64,000 nucleotides of DNA from Bolinopsis microptera (lineage: Eukaryota; Ctenophora; Tentaculata; Lobata; Bolinopsidae): the NCBI RefSeq assembly GCF_026151205.1, contig NC_087078.1, positions 5,101,675-5,165,674 on the forward strand, read 5' to 3'. The position numbers were made by a program, and so were the translations under genes. Below, piece by piece: positions 1 through 13,800 of this stretch (its first letter is position 1; each line of letters begins with the position of its first letter). The notes below the pieces were generated by a model. The model was not told the origin of the DNA. It saw only the letters and a program-made list of their open reading frames with translations, and ran no database searches.

Positions 1-3000
1 TAGCTGCAGTATTCCCATATGATCTGTCCTGGAAATTATCAATAGTCATCAAGGGGTTTCAGAAAGTTTGCATAAAGGAAATACCTATCATCGTGTTTTA
101 ATATACAAGGAGTTTGCATTCAAAAAGATTACTAAACATTGAGAAATGGTTCTGTGTCATAATTCAGATTATAGTGAGAATATACAGTTATGTAGGGACG
201 CATATGCACCTCCAACTTAATGATACATTGCAACAGATGCAAATGACTGCATTTCATCAAAGTTGTTGAGTACATCTACAATTGATTTGAGTTGTATGTG
301 TAACAAAGTCTTTTTCATCATCAAAGTTGGCAACTTCTTGAGAAACTCAAAAAATGAGATTCTTTAACAGATATGGATTAAAGAACCCATCAGTATAACA
401 TGTAAAAGAGATTATTGAGGATACTTTTGAATGCTAGATTTCAAAAAAGACTCATATTTTCCTCTTTAAAAATCAAAATTTGATGTATTGTATTTGCTTC
501 AATTTGATCATTAGCACAGGATGGCAGCTCATACATTTTGGCATCGGCAGCAAGTCAACAGCTTTGGAGTCAATCAAGGTAAAAAAAAAATATTAAGAAT
601 CCTTTCTGTTTTGACCTCATGGGTGAATACGACACTCAGAACCGGAGCCATCCTTCAATCTAACATGGTAATTCGTCACAACTGTCCAGAAAATATTGCT
701 TTTCTTATCTGTAAAGGTTTTACTTCCACCAAAGATATCTGTTCTCCCAGATTGAAGAGAATCTCTTGGGCTTTCAAGATCGTTGGCAGGCACTCATATT
801 GTGGTTTAAATTCAGGCAGATGCTTGAATGTCCCTGATTAATGCTGTTTTACCGGATCCCTTTGGACCTAGTAATGAAATTTCGTTTATTTGATGACTGA
901 AAATACTGCACTATTTCGTTGACCAGTTTTGCGTGTGTATGTGGCTGGTCTGTGACACAATGCTCATTCTCGAGAGAGCAAACCATCTGGAATACTTGTG
1001 CAGTCAAGATGGAGCTGTGTCCGTTTCAGTAGAAAACATACAAGAATGAATTCACCGGAGAGAATCCACAATGAAAGATTGCGCCACATTCATCGCTCAG
1101 AATCCTACGAATTTATGCAATGCATCTGTGGAGACTTATTTTAAAAATATCTAGCAACAGGCAGACACTGATTATGTTAACATCTGATGCTGCATTACCA
1201 AGGTAAAGATGCATAGTATGCAAAATGATTCTTCTTAATTGAATTGAATTTCCTCTTTGTTGACATTAGAGTTGATGAGGTTTGCATTGAAGGATTGCAC
1301 CTTGTTTGCAGCATTCATTCTTTTGTTCACATATACATATTTCTAGATGAAATATTGAAATTGTTAGGCATGAAACATGCAATGAATTTTGAAATTATTT
1401 TCAATATAGTTCATTCAGATAGGGAGAAATTAAGAATCTGATGAAAAAACAGTACACAATTAAGGGTGTTTAAAAGCCAAAATTTGTAAATTTAAACTCG
1501 AGAATTTACCATATACTTTTGTTGTGGCAAGGGGAATATTTCCGAAATTATTTGCCAGAAAGCAATTTGTAAGCCAAAATCAAAAGCTCTGTGGAGTATA
1601 AAATGTTGCAACTGCACTGGGGCAAGTAAATAAAGTCAAGCTCACAGTCACCCTCTGGACAGATGGCACAAGTAGTAAGTAGGGTGAACCTGCTTCTTTG
1701 ATTTTTAGGGCCTGTCAGCTGGGGTGGTCCTGTAGCTGTGGGTCGCTTGAAGGGACTTCTTAATCGGAAGAGTCCTGCTTGTGCCATCAATCCCTGAGGG
1801 TCGCGCTTTAACTCCTCTGTGTCAGCAGATCCGGCTGATGTTTTTGTATTTTAATACAGCTCTTTTTGACTACCTCTTTTTCTTTTCCTTAAAAATCTCT
1901 ATACTTGGATTTTCGAATCTGAGCTTTTATTTCAATAAGTGCTCTCCTAATCTTTGTAGAAAAAACACTCTTGAATTGTGATGGGATTATTTGGTGAGGT
2001 ATTATTTTCCGTGCCTGCGTGCCAAACCTGATTTACACTGTTTTTTTGGGAAAACTGGCCCTCGGACCTAAATATTACTATCAATCATTAACAATTTCAT
2101 TAAATATTACCAATATTAAAATGGACTACGAATCTAAGAAAAGTATTCTCTAGCCAAAGGGCTAACTATTTTAATCTAATCATTCAATATTGTATGGTTT
2201 TGATCGCATCTTGGGCCCTCTGTCCCTCCTTATCGAAATAAGCAAGTGCTTTCTACATACAGATTTACACTGTTAGCTGATTTTCTAACGGCTGAAAATT
2301 GCTTTCTTTTAATCACAAGCCCACATTGCTGGTTGATGCGGAGAATAAATTATTTTCAAAATACACAGGAAATGTTTTCAAGGAAACTTTGCGTCATGAT
2401 TGGAATGTTGCTGTCAAGTAAAGCCCACAATAGCATTTACAAGATTTGCGATCTGTTGGGGTATTTTAACTATCTTTAAAAGGTCTGACGTTAAGCAGCC
2501 ACGGAGAGATAACATAAAAATAAAAAATCATTCAAACAATATTACATACAATTAAATTAAGTCGATATGCCAATTGGCAGAGCACAATATTTGGTTAATA
2601 TATAATGTAAATGGTCCATTGCTACCTATAAAACTTTAAACAAATCAAATATGTACGCACAGATTTTCAAAACTCATAACTTCTCCATCATCGGGTGCAG
2701 GGGGTGAGGTTTTGTACGAGATGCTGATAAGGGGTTCTATGTTTGAAGTCAATCTTCTTTCCTTTGTACAACGTGCAACGAAGAGCGATAAGAGTTGTAT
2801 GAGATGCAAATGTTGTTATCTACAAGAGATAACTACGATAATAAGAAATTTTAGGTGCTACCGGAGCGTAACACAGTGCTCGTTGATGTATCTCTAGAGT
2901 ACTTTACGGGAGATTGTCGATTCAGATTAGTATGCATAAATTTGGACATGTATTAAACAAAACTTGTAGCGTGATGCGCTACTCTGCCGCGCCGAGCTGC

Positions 3001-3640
3001 GAAATGATGTGACATCTTCAATTAAAACAAGAAGTTAGGCAATGATTTAAAAAAAAATTATGTAATTCCCGGCCAAATGTAAAAATATGGAATTAAGTAT
3101 ACACTAGTAAATAGAATTTTATTAATTCACTCGCCAGCGCCGCTATCATCGTGACTTTATAACCGTGATTTCTTGCTGGTCACCTTCATATTGTGGTGAA
3201 TTTAATTATTAAAATTTCTGTCGTTCAGATCGTTGCTCTGCTATTTCGCAACAAATATTTGGATAGGTTGACGGACTTCGTCATTCAACACGGTGCACGA
3301 AGGTTCAAATGTCGACTGTCGAGTGTCGACGTACAGTAGCGCGAGTGTGTAATCATTAATGTTTTTTTTTGTTTTTTATTGGGGACGGCACGAAAAGTAC
3401 CAGCCAATGTTTACTCAAAAATCTAATATATATAATATGTGGTATCAATTCAAACTCATAACTCGTACAAGATTAGATCTCATTAAACGATTTAAATGTA
3501 TCTAATAGAGCTTGTTCGAACAAAACTTAGCTGAGCTTATATAAAGTTGCCTCCTTTAGTTGACTTTATACATATTAAATGCTTTTTAGAGTTGTTAGAG
3601 TGGATAACAGGCACATAGCTACTGCTAGCTAGCTATTTCC
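1..3640. other. AT-rich region with no confident gene
   Basis: No exon chain with consistent splice phases could be built here. The only protein-like signal is a broken P-loop motif on the minus strand near 846-880 (listed separately). A CpG-richer patch at about 2,970-3,340 contains the string agatcgttgctctgc near 3,225, which is shared with the hairpin repeats at 53.9 and 55.2 kb. The rest is AT-rich sequence with short runs of T and A. Short open frames here have no recognisable motif and are probably chance. Confidence 0.6.
540..1030 (-). pseudogene. possible decayed P-loop NTPase fragment
   Basis: Read on the minus strand, about 846-880 encodes LLGPKGSGKT, a good Walker A (GxxGxGKT) motif, followed by ALIRDI. 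Just upstream, in another frame, lies HAKLVNEIVQYFQSSNK, which would fit the helix before a P-loop of an AAA-type ATPase. Downstream, in a third frame, is EFKPQYECLPTILKAQEIL. The three pieces sit in different frames with stops between them and no convincing splice sites, so this reads as a relic or a chance match. The family is not identified. Confidence 0.25.
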
Positions 3641-3649
3641 AAAATTTTT

Positions 3650-6600
3650 TAAAATTTAACGATGTTATCAGTCGCATAGCGTTTCATGCCGTTTTTGCTG
3701 GCGAATTGATGGCGTGTAATGAGATGGTATGCAGTGATATTGATTCTGTGATGGCGGGCGTATGGGACAGAGTTATTTTGCATTTCGGTTGATGTTGCGC
3801 ATCTGATTTCCTTGAGTCCCGTTATATTGGTATAACGTAAAGTAGGCCATTTGTCTGCAATGCCCTCAGTTTTGTTGACAATGAGCATTGTTTTTTATGC
3901 ACTTTTGTAGTTGTGAAGGTTGAATAGACTTGGCAGGAAGTTGCTGCGACCTTATCTTTTTTTTTGTAATAGTGGGGGACCTTTGTAGAATACTGATTGT
4001 TGTAAAAGGGTGTTCTACCGTATTCATTGACCATAAAGTTTGTATGACTCGAAATCCGGATCGGCGACGTTAAATATTGGTGCATGTTAGGTATTGTTTT
4101 CTTATAGGACCTCAGGCACTAGACTTGGGAAGTTTTTCAGTTATGGTATAATAAAAATCTAATGCGTTCTTTACGATGATACTATGAACTTGTCCATATT
4201 TTGGTACATAGAAACCAGACTTGGTCTTGCTGGGTGGTGTACCATCTTTGTAACCACAGGTAATTAACAAACCTGTGGTTGTATTGCTTAAGACCCATTT
4301 TTGTTTAACAATATAGTCGTTTCTATATGGGATTTGGCAGCAAAACCAGACGAGGGAGCTGTAATTAAGGTGAGACTGCTCATAGGCTGTGATTATATTT
4401 GTAACTTGCTTCCAAGAGGCAAATATTTTTTTGATTTGTAATGTACTCCAATTGTATCTGCCATTTTCAATTTAATGGCATGAATTATGTTGCGGACCAG
4501 CCAGTTCAGTTTTTTGTTATCTATTATAACACCTAAGAAACGGGCTTCTGTTTTTCTTTCGATTGTATGTGAACACCAGAAAGAAATACTAATCAGCGAT
4601 AAATTGAGGTTTTTCTTTGTCGAGAAAAGATCATTTAATTCGTTTTTAAAGATTTAGAGCTAATCAGTTTGTTATCTACCCATTTAACTAAAAATAAATA
4701 ATAAAATAAAGTAAATAAAGTCAATTTTTTACAGCACAGCAATATATTTCTATATATCAGATCCTCTGTTATAATAATGTATAAAAAAAGGAGCTTTAGC
4801 TCTGTGCTGAAGGATGTACTAGACCATCGCTAAGAATTTTGAGCTTATCTTAACCTCGTATTATTTTTTTTCTGTTAGGAAAATTTTTGCATCTTCTGCG
4901 TACATGATGAAATTTGCTATTTCTGATCATTTGAGGGGGGGGAAGATCGTTTTTGTAGATTATAAAACGGAGGAGGTCCCAAATTGAACCCATGGGGACA
5001 CCGTAAATAATAGGATTGGCTTGAGGTTTTCAGAGGATCAATTGATACAAAATGGTTTCTGTTCATAAGATATGATTTTTAACCTGTTTAAAGATAGACC
5101 TTCATTATGGCCAGAGTGCTTCGAGCTAATTAGGAGTAGGAGTGATCCACAAGGTCAAAGGCTTTGCTAAAGTCAATCAAAAAGGAGCTAAAAGTAAACT
5201 TGCTTTTAGACATTTGAATTGTGGTTTCTGTCTTTAGCATTAAGAAGTGCATGTTCACAAGACCTCTAACTGGGCGGAAGCGTATTGATTTTCACAAAGG
5301 ATATTGTGGGTATCCAAGAAAATTTATGAATCGATTGTGATAAGCTTTTCGTAGGATCTTTTGAGAAAGTGGCAGTGAGATATCGGTCTGTAATTTTTTG
5401 TTGTCAGTTTTAGTATCCACCTTTATGTACAGGATACTACTTTTGCCGTTTTCAAGGCTTGGGGAAAGTCCACATTGTTCGACGAGATGTTAACAACGTG
5501 GTGGGCCAATACGAGTGGTAAAAATTATGAACAGGCCTGTGGCAATTTTGGAGTGGTTGTTTTGGATTTTGGTGTCAAGAGTTAGCTTTATTCTTAAATA
5601 GGTTAATAACGTTTGAGCTTCGGTAGTTGTGAATGGTTGTATGGTAGATACTTTTTGGAGAAGGGTTTCGTAGTGTCCCCTCGGGCCCCACCTGGAGGAT
5701 CGGAAAGTGGTCCTACTTACTAATTTCAGATTTAATTTTTGGAGCGATGTTTGAGAAGTGTTCTATTAAATTTTTCTGCTACTGCTGCCGGAGCACAGTG
5801 CTGACTTGTCCGTTTTCGTCCGTCAGTTTTTTCGATGTAGGTTTTTGGCTGGGTTTCCTATTCAGAAGTCCGTTATTAATCATCTGCCATGCTTCTAGAA
5901 TTATCCTTTTGTGTTGTTCATAAGATTTTTTTTGTAGTGTATGTTTTTGGGCTTTTGTCAACGTGTTTGGTGCAAAACTTTTTCAAAACGTTTTTCGTAT
6001 TTTTAAGCTGGTTCCTATCCCAACTGGTTCCTTAACAAAATCTTGATATGCCTGATTTTTTACGTTTCTATAGTTTCTTCATAGGCCTCAGCGGCAGTAT
6101 CCATGGTTTGGGATTAACACGTTCATTTTGTCTTGTGTGCGCTCGGGGGTCTGTCTTTTTGTGGGTATGCAGCGTTATAAATCCTGTTGTAAGACGAGCC
6201 GCGATTTTTAAACAATCAAAAATGATGGGGTTAGCTTCAGGGGTTATTTGTTAGATTTAAGACCCAATTTTCTTTTCCCATTATGTAAAATCTCTCTAAA
6301 TTTATGGTTGTTGGCCTAATTAAAACTACGTCGTTGGTTGTGTTGGATTTTGATTATATGATGCGGAGCGGTGGTAACTGCTGGTGGATTGTATTATTCA
6401 AGATTATAATGTTGTATACTATCGCTAAGTGATCGACAGTATCTAGTGTTAATAAGTGGCTGCTTATTGTACTTCAAGAGTGTTCGTGTAAGTTATGATC
6501 AATTAGCGTGGCCACTGTGGTCTGTTATGCGTGTTGGGACGTGATACAATTTGGATTTGAAACCGTAAGAGGTTGCAATATCCTATAATGCTTTGGACCT

Positions 6601-6970
6601 GCCTGGTTGGCTACTGTGCTTCAGTTTAATTTAGGTTAAAATCTCCTGTAGTCATATGGTTTGCCGAGAGTGTCTTCCAGGTTGTGAGCGTACTTTTAAA
6701 AAATTTCAGATATGCTTCAGGTTTTCTAGAGGGTCGGTGAGCGATAAACATTTCCAATTATCTTGGTTTTATTGATATCCTTTACACTGGTGGAGCTTGA
6801 TAATATGAATTCGCCGCTATTATTTGAGGGTTCGGCGTTTGGGATTGAAAAACATCATTTATCAAGAGTCGCTACTACGTTTGTGTATGTTATATGGCAA
6901 GCCCCCCCCTTTGCCCGATGTGCGGATGGGATCTTGGTATCGGTCATGGAATCCAAGTTAATGTGATGTC
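3650..6970 (-). mobile_element. degraded CR1/jockey-like LINE, minus strand
   Basis: Translated on the minus strand in shifting frames, this block shows the order of a non-LTR retrotransposon. An endonuclease-like stretch lies at about 6,720-6,970 (IGNVYRSPTL-like, with a GG-AI region before it). The reverse transcriptase motif DFSKAFDLVDHS is at about 5,135-5,190, a GVPMGSI piece (normally [10 protein letters not shown]) at about 4,990-5,010, and a decayed YADD region (MYAEDAKIFL-like) at about 4,880-4,960. Many stops and frameshifts mean it is long dead. It is much older than the LINE at 21.4-25.8 kb, to which its reverse transcriptase looks related. The ends are not defined; the 3' side may stop nearer 4,100. 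Confidence 0.7.
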
Positions 6971-7130
6971 GTTTTATTCCGTTAGGCGATTTTTCTAGTG
7001 TGCAGTTAGTTTCGTTAATACACAATACATCATTACCTTATCATATATTTTTCTATTGTGGTGATTTTATTATCCATATTGAAGACAGAAAAATGATTCA
7101 GTTGCACAATGGTTTAATTCACTACCGTAA

Positions 7131-7590
7131 GTCGTGTGGGTGGGTGCAACAACAATTTCAGTGCAACACACAGAGATGGGGGCATATTAGATCTTGTAAT
7201 TACCAGGGATGGTCTTTTACTCACGATTGCATTGGAGTTCAGATTCCTGTCATTACTGATTCTGGCACATCGTTCTGACCCTTCTTTGTTGCTTATAGCA
7301 AATTTGGTTATCTTCAGCACCCATGGCATCTAGGAACCAAATTCTTACAGAAACATTGCTTGCATAGACCATAGATGCTTTTGTTGGAGGACATCTTAAG
7401 TTCAAAACTATGGGCACTGATTGCTTCAATGCCATACGATTGTGAGTTGATAATCTATGAGGCTGAGCTGAGCAGTATTTTGGACAAGCTGTAAAGGGAC
7501 GTGTTTCAAAACCTGGGTGGTGGTTTGTACACTTTCTCCCACTCTTACTTCTGGGCCCCTAGGGATTGGAAATTCTGTTAACATTTTTAG
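7131..7590 (+). mobile_element. LINE endonuclease-region relic, plus strand
   Basis: The plus strand reads ATHRDGGILDLVITRDG near 7,163-7,215, matching the conserved 'THxxGxxLDLVxT' stretch in the C-terminal part of LINE apurinic-type endonucleases. Further on are shifted fragments resembling the linker before the reverse transcriptase, around 7,440-7,550 (YDCELI... AEQYFGQAVKGRVS-like). It is in the opposite orientation to the 3.65-6.97 kb LINE and so a separate insertion. No reverse transcriptase follows, and it is broken by frame changes. The family is probably CR1/L2-like, but too little remains to be certain. Confidence 0.5.
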
Positions 7591-7689
7591 AAACTGAAAC
7601 ACTACTGACATAAAAACTTGACCTTTGACTGAGGGCTCCTTGAATCAGGAATTTTTAACATATTAAGGTCTTGAGTTATAGCAGTTTAG

Positions 7690-9400
7690 TTGGGGGACCC
7701 TTGGATATTGAATTGTGTAACACATTTCTATGTTACTCTTTTTCAAATGAGTTTTAGAGAAGCTTCTTGATAGTTTTTCATTTCATACCAGTTTTTCTAG
7801 GTCCACAAAGGGTTCCTTCAACAATTATTCTTGTCACAAATTTTGTTACTTGGGCCCAAAACATGTAATTCTGTAACATATTTTTGTTTTCATCTGCCAA
7901 GGTCTTTATCTGGACTATTCAATATATTTTTGTATTGTAACATGGTTTTTAGATTTCTCATACAAATTCTGAAGCAATCCTTATTCAAATAATTTGAATT
8001 ATAATGGCTGGGCGGAACTTGAATTTGTAAACATTAGAAATTAAGTGTATAGAGTATGTACACTAGTGTGAGGGGTGTTAGGTAAGCTTAATTATAGTTT
8101 TTGAGTCATACCAGTTTTTCAGGTCAAAAAGGGTTCCATCAACCAGATCTTGACAAATTTTGTATGGGCCCCAAAAAATTGATTAATAACAAACAAAATG
8201 GTTTAATAAAACAAAAGTCTAAATTTATTACCAATTATTCTTCATTTACAGATCATAAATTCTCAATAATGGGAAACCACAATGAAAATGATGTCTTAAC
8301 TATAATTTTTGTTTGTGACTAATAACTTATGACTTTCAAAGTTGAATTTTAGTTATGTATTGAAATGACACCACATCATTGATAGGTTTTAAATATGTTT
8401 TTTTTAAATTTAAATTTGAGAAGTATTGCATCTATGGCTTAAAATTTAATATTCTAGCAAATGATACACTCATTTATAAATAGTTGGTTACAGTTTATGA
8501 CAGTACTGGCATGCATGACTAGTTTTATTGTGGCTGGTAGTAAAAGGAACCAGTTGCCTGTAAGGGCTTTACGAACCCCAGGGGGACACAATGTGATATG
8601 ATCAGGCAAGATGTTTCTATGTAGAGCAATTTTATTTATTTGGGAGCTATGGTTTATGCTTTGGATGGTGGTCATGTTTTAAAGCTCAGTTTATCCTTGT
8701 GTTGCTATTATCCTTCCAGATGCTTAGTGATGGGGTTAAATCATGCCCTTCTACGATATATATGTTTGACCATAAAATTTGTTTCGTGACCACATAACTG
8801 TGGCATAAACTGTGGGCAACTAATGGTTCAATGAACAATATTTACAGTCATTGATATTTAAGAGTGTTTTTTTCCCCAGCACTACTACTCAACAAAACTG
8901 TCGCCCACGAGGTAACACGGTCGCAGAACAAAGAGCCCAATTTTGCTCCTCTATTCTGTGAACCGTGTGGGTATCTACTTTAAACTTAATATAAATTGTA
9001 TAAGATAATTTAATGGAATCATTAAATTTTGTAACATATTTATGTTTTTACTACAAAAAGCCATTTTTGGATTGTTCAATAGTTTCTTAGTACTGGGTTA
9101 TCATGGTTTTTAGTTTCTCATTACAGGAATTGTAAAGCAATCCTTATTCGTTATAATTTTGTTTAAAATGTGATGCGGAACTTGAATAATGTAAAATTAG
9201 AAAAGTAATTTTATTGGAGTATATTGTATATTTAGTATGTATCCTAGTGTGAGGGGTGTAGGCAAGCTTTTTTATATTTTTGAAGTTCAGACCAGTTGCC
9301 TAGGTCATTAAGGGTTTATCAACATTATATTGAACCATATTTTGTACTTGGGCCCATTACATTGAATTTTGTAAGTTTTTAATGTTCCCGGTACTCAGCA
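7690..9400. repeat. diverged repeat family, about 325-bp unit
   Basis: Similar blocks recur at about 7,770-7,880, 7,880-8,190 and 9,030-9,370. They share the landmarks cataccagtttttc, aaagggtt-ccatcaac, tttgtacttgggccc, aagcaatccttattc, gcggaacttga and ctagtgtgaggggtgt in the same order. The first two copies are spaced about 325 bp apart and the third lies about 1.2 kb further on. Copies are perhaps 75-80% similar, so this is an old tandem or dispersed repeat. No protein motif, terminal repeats or target-site duplication were found. Confidence 0.55.
8880..8970 (+). CDS. weak exon candidate
   Basis: A pyrimidine-rich tract ending in tttccccag precedes 91 bases that stay open in one frame (including HEVTRSQNKEPNFAPLFCEP) and end at a possible donor, gtatct. 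The exon would begin in phase 1 and end in phase 2. That does not match the phase-0 start of the MRPS2 exon at 10,883, so direct joining is impossible without another exon. No family is recognised. It could be an upstream MRPS2 exon, part of another gene, or chance, and it lies inside a repeat-rich stretch. Confidence 0.15.
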
Positions 9401-10882
9401 TTTTGTACACCAAATTGTTAAATTTCATGTATACAATTACGAGGTCAATTGTACTCTGCCATTCAGTGGACAAACTGTGACCTGACATTTTATTGTTAAA
9501 AATTTCTAATATATAGGGCCCCAATTTCTATCTTTCTATACAATTTGTTATATAAATTAAACCGTGTTTAAATATCCAACCTTTATTTAATTAGCTATAT
9601 TCATTTGATTAAATTACCGCGTTCTGTCGTAAATTTAAATTACATTACTATTTATATGGTTTACAAAATTCTATATTTTGGTCCCAATTAACATTTTTTA
9701 AATTTGTTAAGTTGTTTCATGTCTTTATTTAAATGCATCAACAACTTTAATAACCTTAATACATAGATCAATCAAAACTATGTATAACATACTCATTTGT
9801 ATACCATGTTACGTTATTCAAAAAGATAATAGAAATGGGCCTTTTTATTGATTGATGAGCCATATACACAAGTTTATTGTAATGCCTTTATACAAGTTTG
9901 CTGCATAATAACCTGGTTTTAGTGTTAAATTACATATACTAAACTAGCTGTGGTTCGTAAACATATATTAAGATATCATGAAAACAAGAATGTTACAAAA
10001 TGTCCATTTTAGGGCTTTTTATGGAAATCTACAAGTGGGCCTTTTTCATTCCGCAGCTAAGCAAATACATAAAGCACATTTTTGTGAAGCAAAATCCTTT
10101 AGAATTTAATAATTGGCTGAGCCGCAGAGCTAGATGCTATTTTTAAAGACTTGTTGGCTAATAAATATACACATAACATTATAATGTATTATTTTAATAT
10201 TATAATGTTAGATTTATTAAATGTATTAATGTATTGAACATCATATTATTATATTATAACAGTAGTACAGACCGCACTGGATACAAAACATGACCGTGAT
10301 GAAACTAATGTGTTATGGAAAATATCAAGTGATATTTTATTGAAATTGCTGTGAACTTCTGCTTGTGCATCAGAAATTAGTACGTTAGTAGGTATTGATA
10401 CAACATAATATCATGCATAATGCATAGTGCATATGTATGATTTCAAAGTAACACGGAACATCGATAATCGATATTATGACAGTATTTGTCATAGTAATAC
10501 TAATATTGAAAAAGGTCTATAATTGAAGTTTTGAAATTCTGCAGCTGCTTAAGTTTCTGAACTCCCATAAATCCGACAAAATTGCCCAAACGCGCGAAGA
10601 ATAAATAATTGATGTCTGCGCTAAATTTAATTTACAGGCTAATTTACAGGCTCTAATGATGTAGTTTTACGACGATTTCCAGCCTTACATTGTGTGTTTC
10701 CCTTCGTGTCCAATGCAAAATTACATTGACATTATTTGGATATAAAACTAATGGAGACAACAGTATTATAAGTGAACCATATTGTATGGCCAGATGACAA
10801 CTTACTAAACTATAAAAATTAACAATTCAGCAGGAGCCACATTAACATTGGAACCATCAAAACACTAACAATACTTTCTCAG
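9400..10882. other. AT-rich sequence upstream of the MRPS2 exons
   Basis: I see no gene here. The sequence is AT-rich, with local inverted A/T stretches near 10,180-10,260. The N-terminal part of uS2m, about 100 residues, should be encoded somewhere 5' of 10,883 but I could not find it. It may lie in this stretch in short exons I missed, further upstream, or outside the window. Confidence 0.4.
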
Positions 10883-13800
10883 GAAGGAGCCAAAAGCTGC
10901 CACGAACGGAGCTGGACAGAAGCTGGCGAGATTAAGAAATACACAGAACTCAACATGGACTGGTTTGATAAGAACAAGCCAGATCTGGTGATATGTTCCA
11001 GTGTTAATAACCCCCAATCTCAGCAGCTCCTTCTACACTGCAACAAATACCTTGTACCCACCATAGGTAAGCCAGCAGTTCCTTCTACACTGCAACAAAT
11101 ACCTCGTACCCACCATAGGTAAACCAGCAACTCCTTCTACACTGCAACAAATACCTTGTACCCACCATAGGTAAGCTAGCAGCTCCTTCTACACTGCAAC
11201 AAATACCTTGTACCCACCATAGGTAAGCTAGCAGCTCCTTCTACACTGCAACAAATACCTTGTACCTACCATAGGTAAGCTAGCAGCTCCTTCTACACTG
11301 CAACAAATACCTTGTACCCACCATAGGTAAGCTACAGAGGCACATATAAGGTGCGGTAAAAAAATCGAAATTATGCGGTACCGCACCCGACTATAAAGGT
11401 AAAATGTGCGGTAAGGTGCGGTAAATTTTTACCAATTATGCGGCAAATGTGCGACGATTTTTTCGAAATTTGTGCGGGAATTGTGCGGTTTTCTTTTGCA
11501 TTTTCTGAAGGACTTTGGAAATTCTAAACGTATAACCGCCGCTCTTATCAAAAATAGGTCTGTTTAGTGTTTATGTGTTACTGAGGGTGTAACTGTAGTT
11601 CTTTACTAAGACCATGATTGAACCTATATTGAGATTCAGTTATCTGAGAACAGTGACTTGATCTGGTAAAGATCAGGAGACAGTTATTTGAAGACGCTTC
11701 TTGATAGAGTCGATCAGATCCCATGCGTGATCGCAAATATATGTGACACGCTTGTTGGCATCGATCGTCAGTACTTGTAAACCATTTGATCCAAGATCCA
11801 TTAAACCCACTATAAAGCCAACGCTACAACGAATAGTCAATAGAGCTCATTACCCGATAAAAAGGGCTGCAGGTATGATCGAAGTACGGTAACGACGAGG
11901 GTTCCATAACGGCCTGGGTCACGGTCCCGAAAGGGCCTGGGAGTGGGTAACGGTCCCGAAAGGGCCTGGGTCACGGTCCCGAAAGGGCCTGGGTAACGGT
12001 CCCGAAAGGGCCTGGGTCACGTGGTAACCGGGTCACGTGGTTACCGGGTCACGTGGCCTAGGCATGAGTTCCAAAAGGGCCTGGGTCACGGTCCCGAAAG
12101 GGCCTGAGTCACGGTCCTAAAAGGGCCCGACTTTTAACATATTTTGGTTTTTACACTCTTAACGCGAAAATTTCAAAATTATGCGAAATTACGCGGAAAA
12201 TGCTAGATTATGCGGAAATATGCAGAAAATTACAAAATGTGCGGAAGTGTGCGGAAAACAATAAATTATGCGGAAATGTGCGGAAAACGGTAAATTGTGC
12301 GATCCCGCACCCATCGCACCTAATATGTGCCTCTGGTAAGCTAGCAGCTCCTTCTACACTGCAACAAATACCTTGTACCCACCATAGGTAAGCCAGCAAC
12401 TCCTTCTACACTGCAACAAATATCTTGTACCCATCATAGGTAAGCCAGCAGCTCCTTCTACACTGCAACAAATACCTTGTACCCACCATAGGTAAGCTAG
12501 CAGCTCCTTCTACACTGCAACAAATACCTTGTACCCACCATAGGTAAGCTAGCAGCTCCTGCTACACTGCAACAAATACCTTGTACCCACCATAGGTAAG
12601 CTAGCAGCTCCTTCTACACTGCAACAAATACCTTGTACCCACCATAGGTAAGCCAGCAGTTCCTTCTACACTGCAACAAATACCTTGTACCTACCATAGG
12701 TAAGCCAGCAGTTCCTTCTACACTGCAACAAATACCTTGTACCCACCATAGGTAAGCCAGCAGTTCCTTCTACACTGCAACAAATACCTTGTACCCACCA
12801 TAGGTAAGCCAGCAGTTCCTTCTACACTGCAACAAATACCTTGTACCCACCATAGGTAAGCTAGCAGCTCCTTCTACACTGCAACAAATACCTCGTACCC
12901 ACCATAGGTAAGCTAGCAGCTCCTTCTACACTGCAACAAATACCTTGTACCCACCATAGGTAAGCCAGCAGCTCCTTCTACACTGCAACAAATACCTTGT
13001 ACCCACCATAGGTAAGCCAGCAGTTCCTTCTACACTGCAACAAATACCTTGTACCCACCATAGGTAAACCAGCAACTCCTTCTACATAGCAACAAATACC
13101 TTGTACCTACTATAGGTAAGCCAGCAGTTCCTTCTACACTGCAACAAATACCTTGTACCCACCATAGGTAAGCCAGCAACTCCTTCTACATTGCAACAAA
13201 TACCTTGTACCCACCATAGGTAAACCAGCAGTTCCTTCTACACTGCAACAAATACCTTGTACCCACCATAGGTAAGCCAGCAGTTCCTTCTACACTGCAA
13301 CAAATACCTTGTACCCACCATAGGTAAGCCAGCAGTTCCTTCTACACTGCAACAAATACCTTGTACCCACCATAGGTAAGCCAGCAGTTCCTTCTACACT
13401 GCAACAAATACCTTGTACCCACCATAGGTAAGCTAGCAGCTCTTTCTACACTGCAACAAATACCTCGTACCCACCATAGGTAAGCTAGCAGCTCCTTCTA
13501 CACTGCAACAAATACCTTGTACCCACCATAGGTAAGCCAGCAGCTCCTGCTACACTGCAACAAATACCTTGTACCCACGGCCACCATAGGTAAGCCAGCA
13601 GCTCCTTCTACACTGCAAACAAATACCTTGTACCCACCATAGGTAAGCCAGCAGTTCCTTCTACACTGCAACAAATACCTTGTACCCACCATAGGTAAGC
13701 TAGCAGCTCCTTCTACACTGCAACAAATACCTTGTACCCACCATAGGTAAGCCAGCAGTTCCTTCTACACTGCAACAAATACCTTGTACCCACCATAGGT

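Noticed and set aside
1548-1790. 80-codon minus-strand frame and adjacent plus-strand frame
   Set aside because: No recognisable motif, no splice support, and surrounding DNA is non-coding in character.
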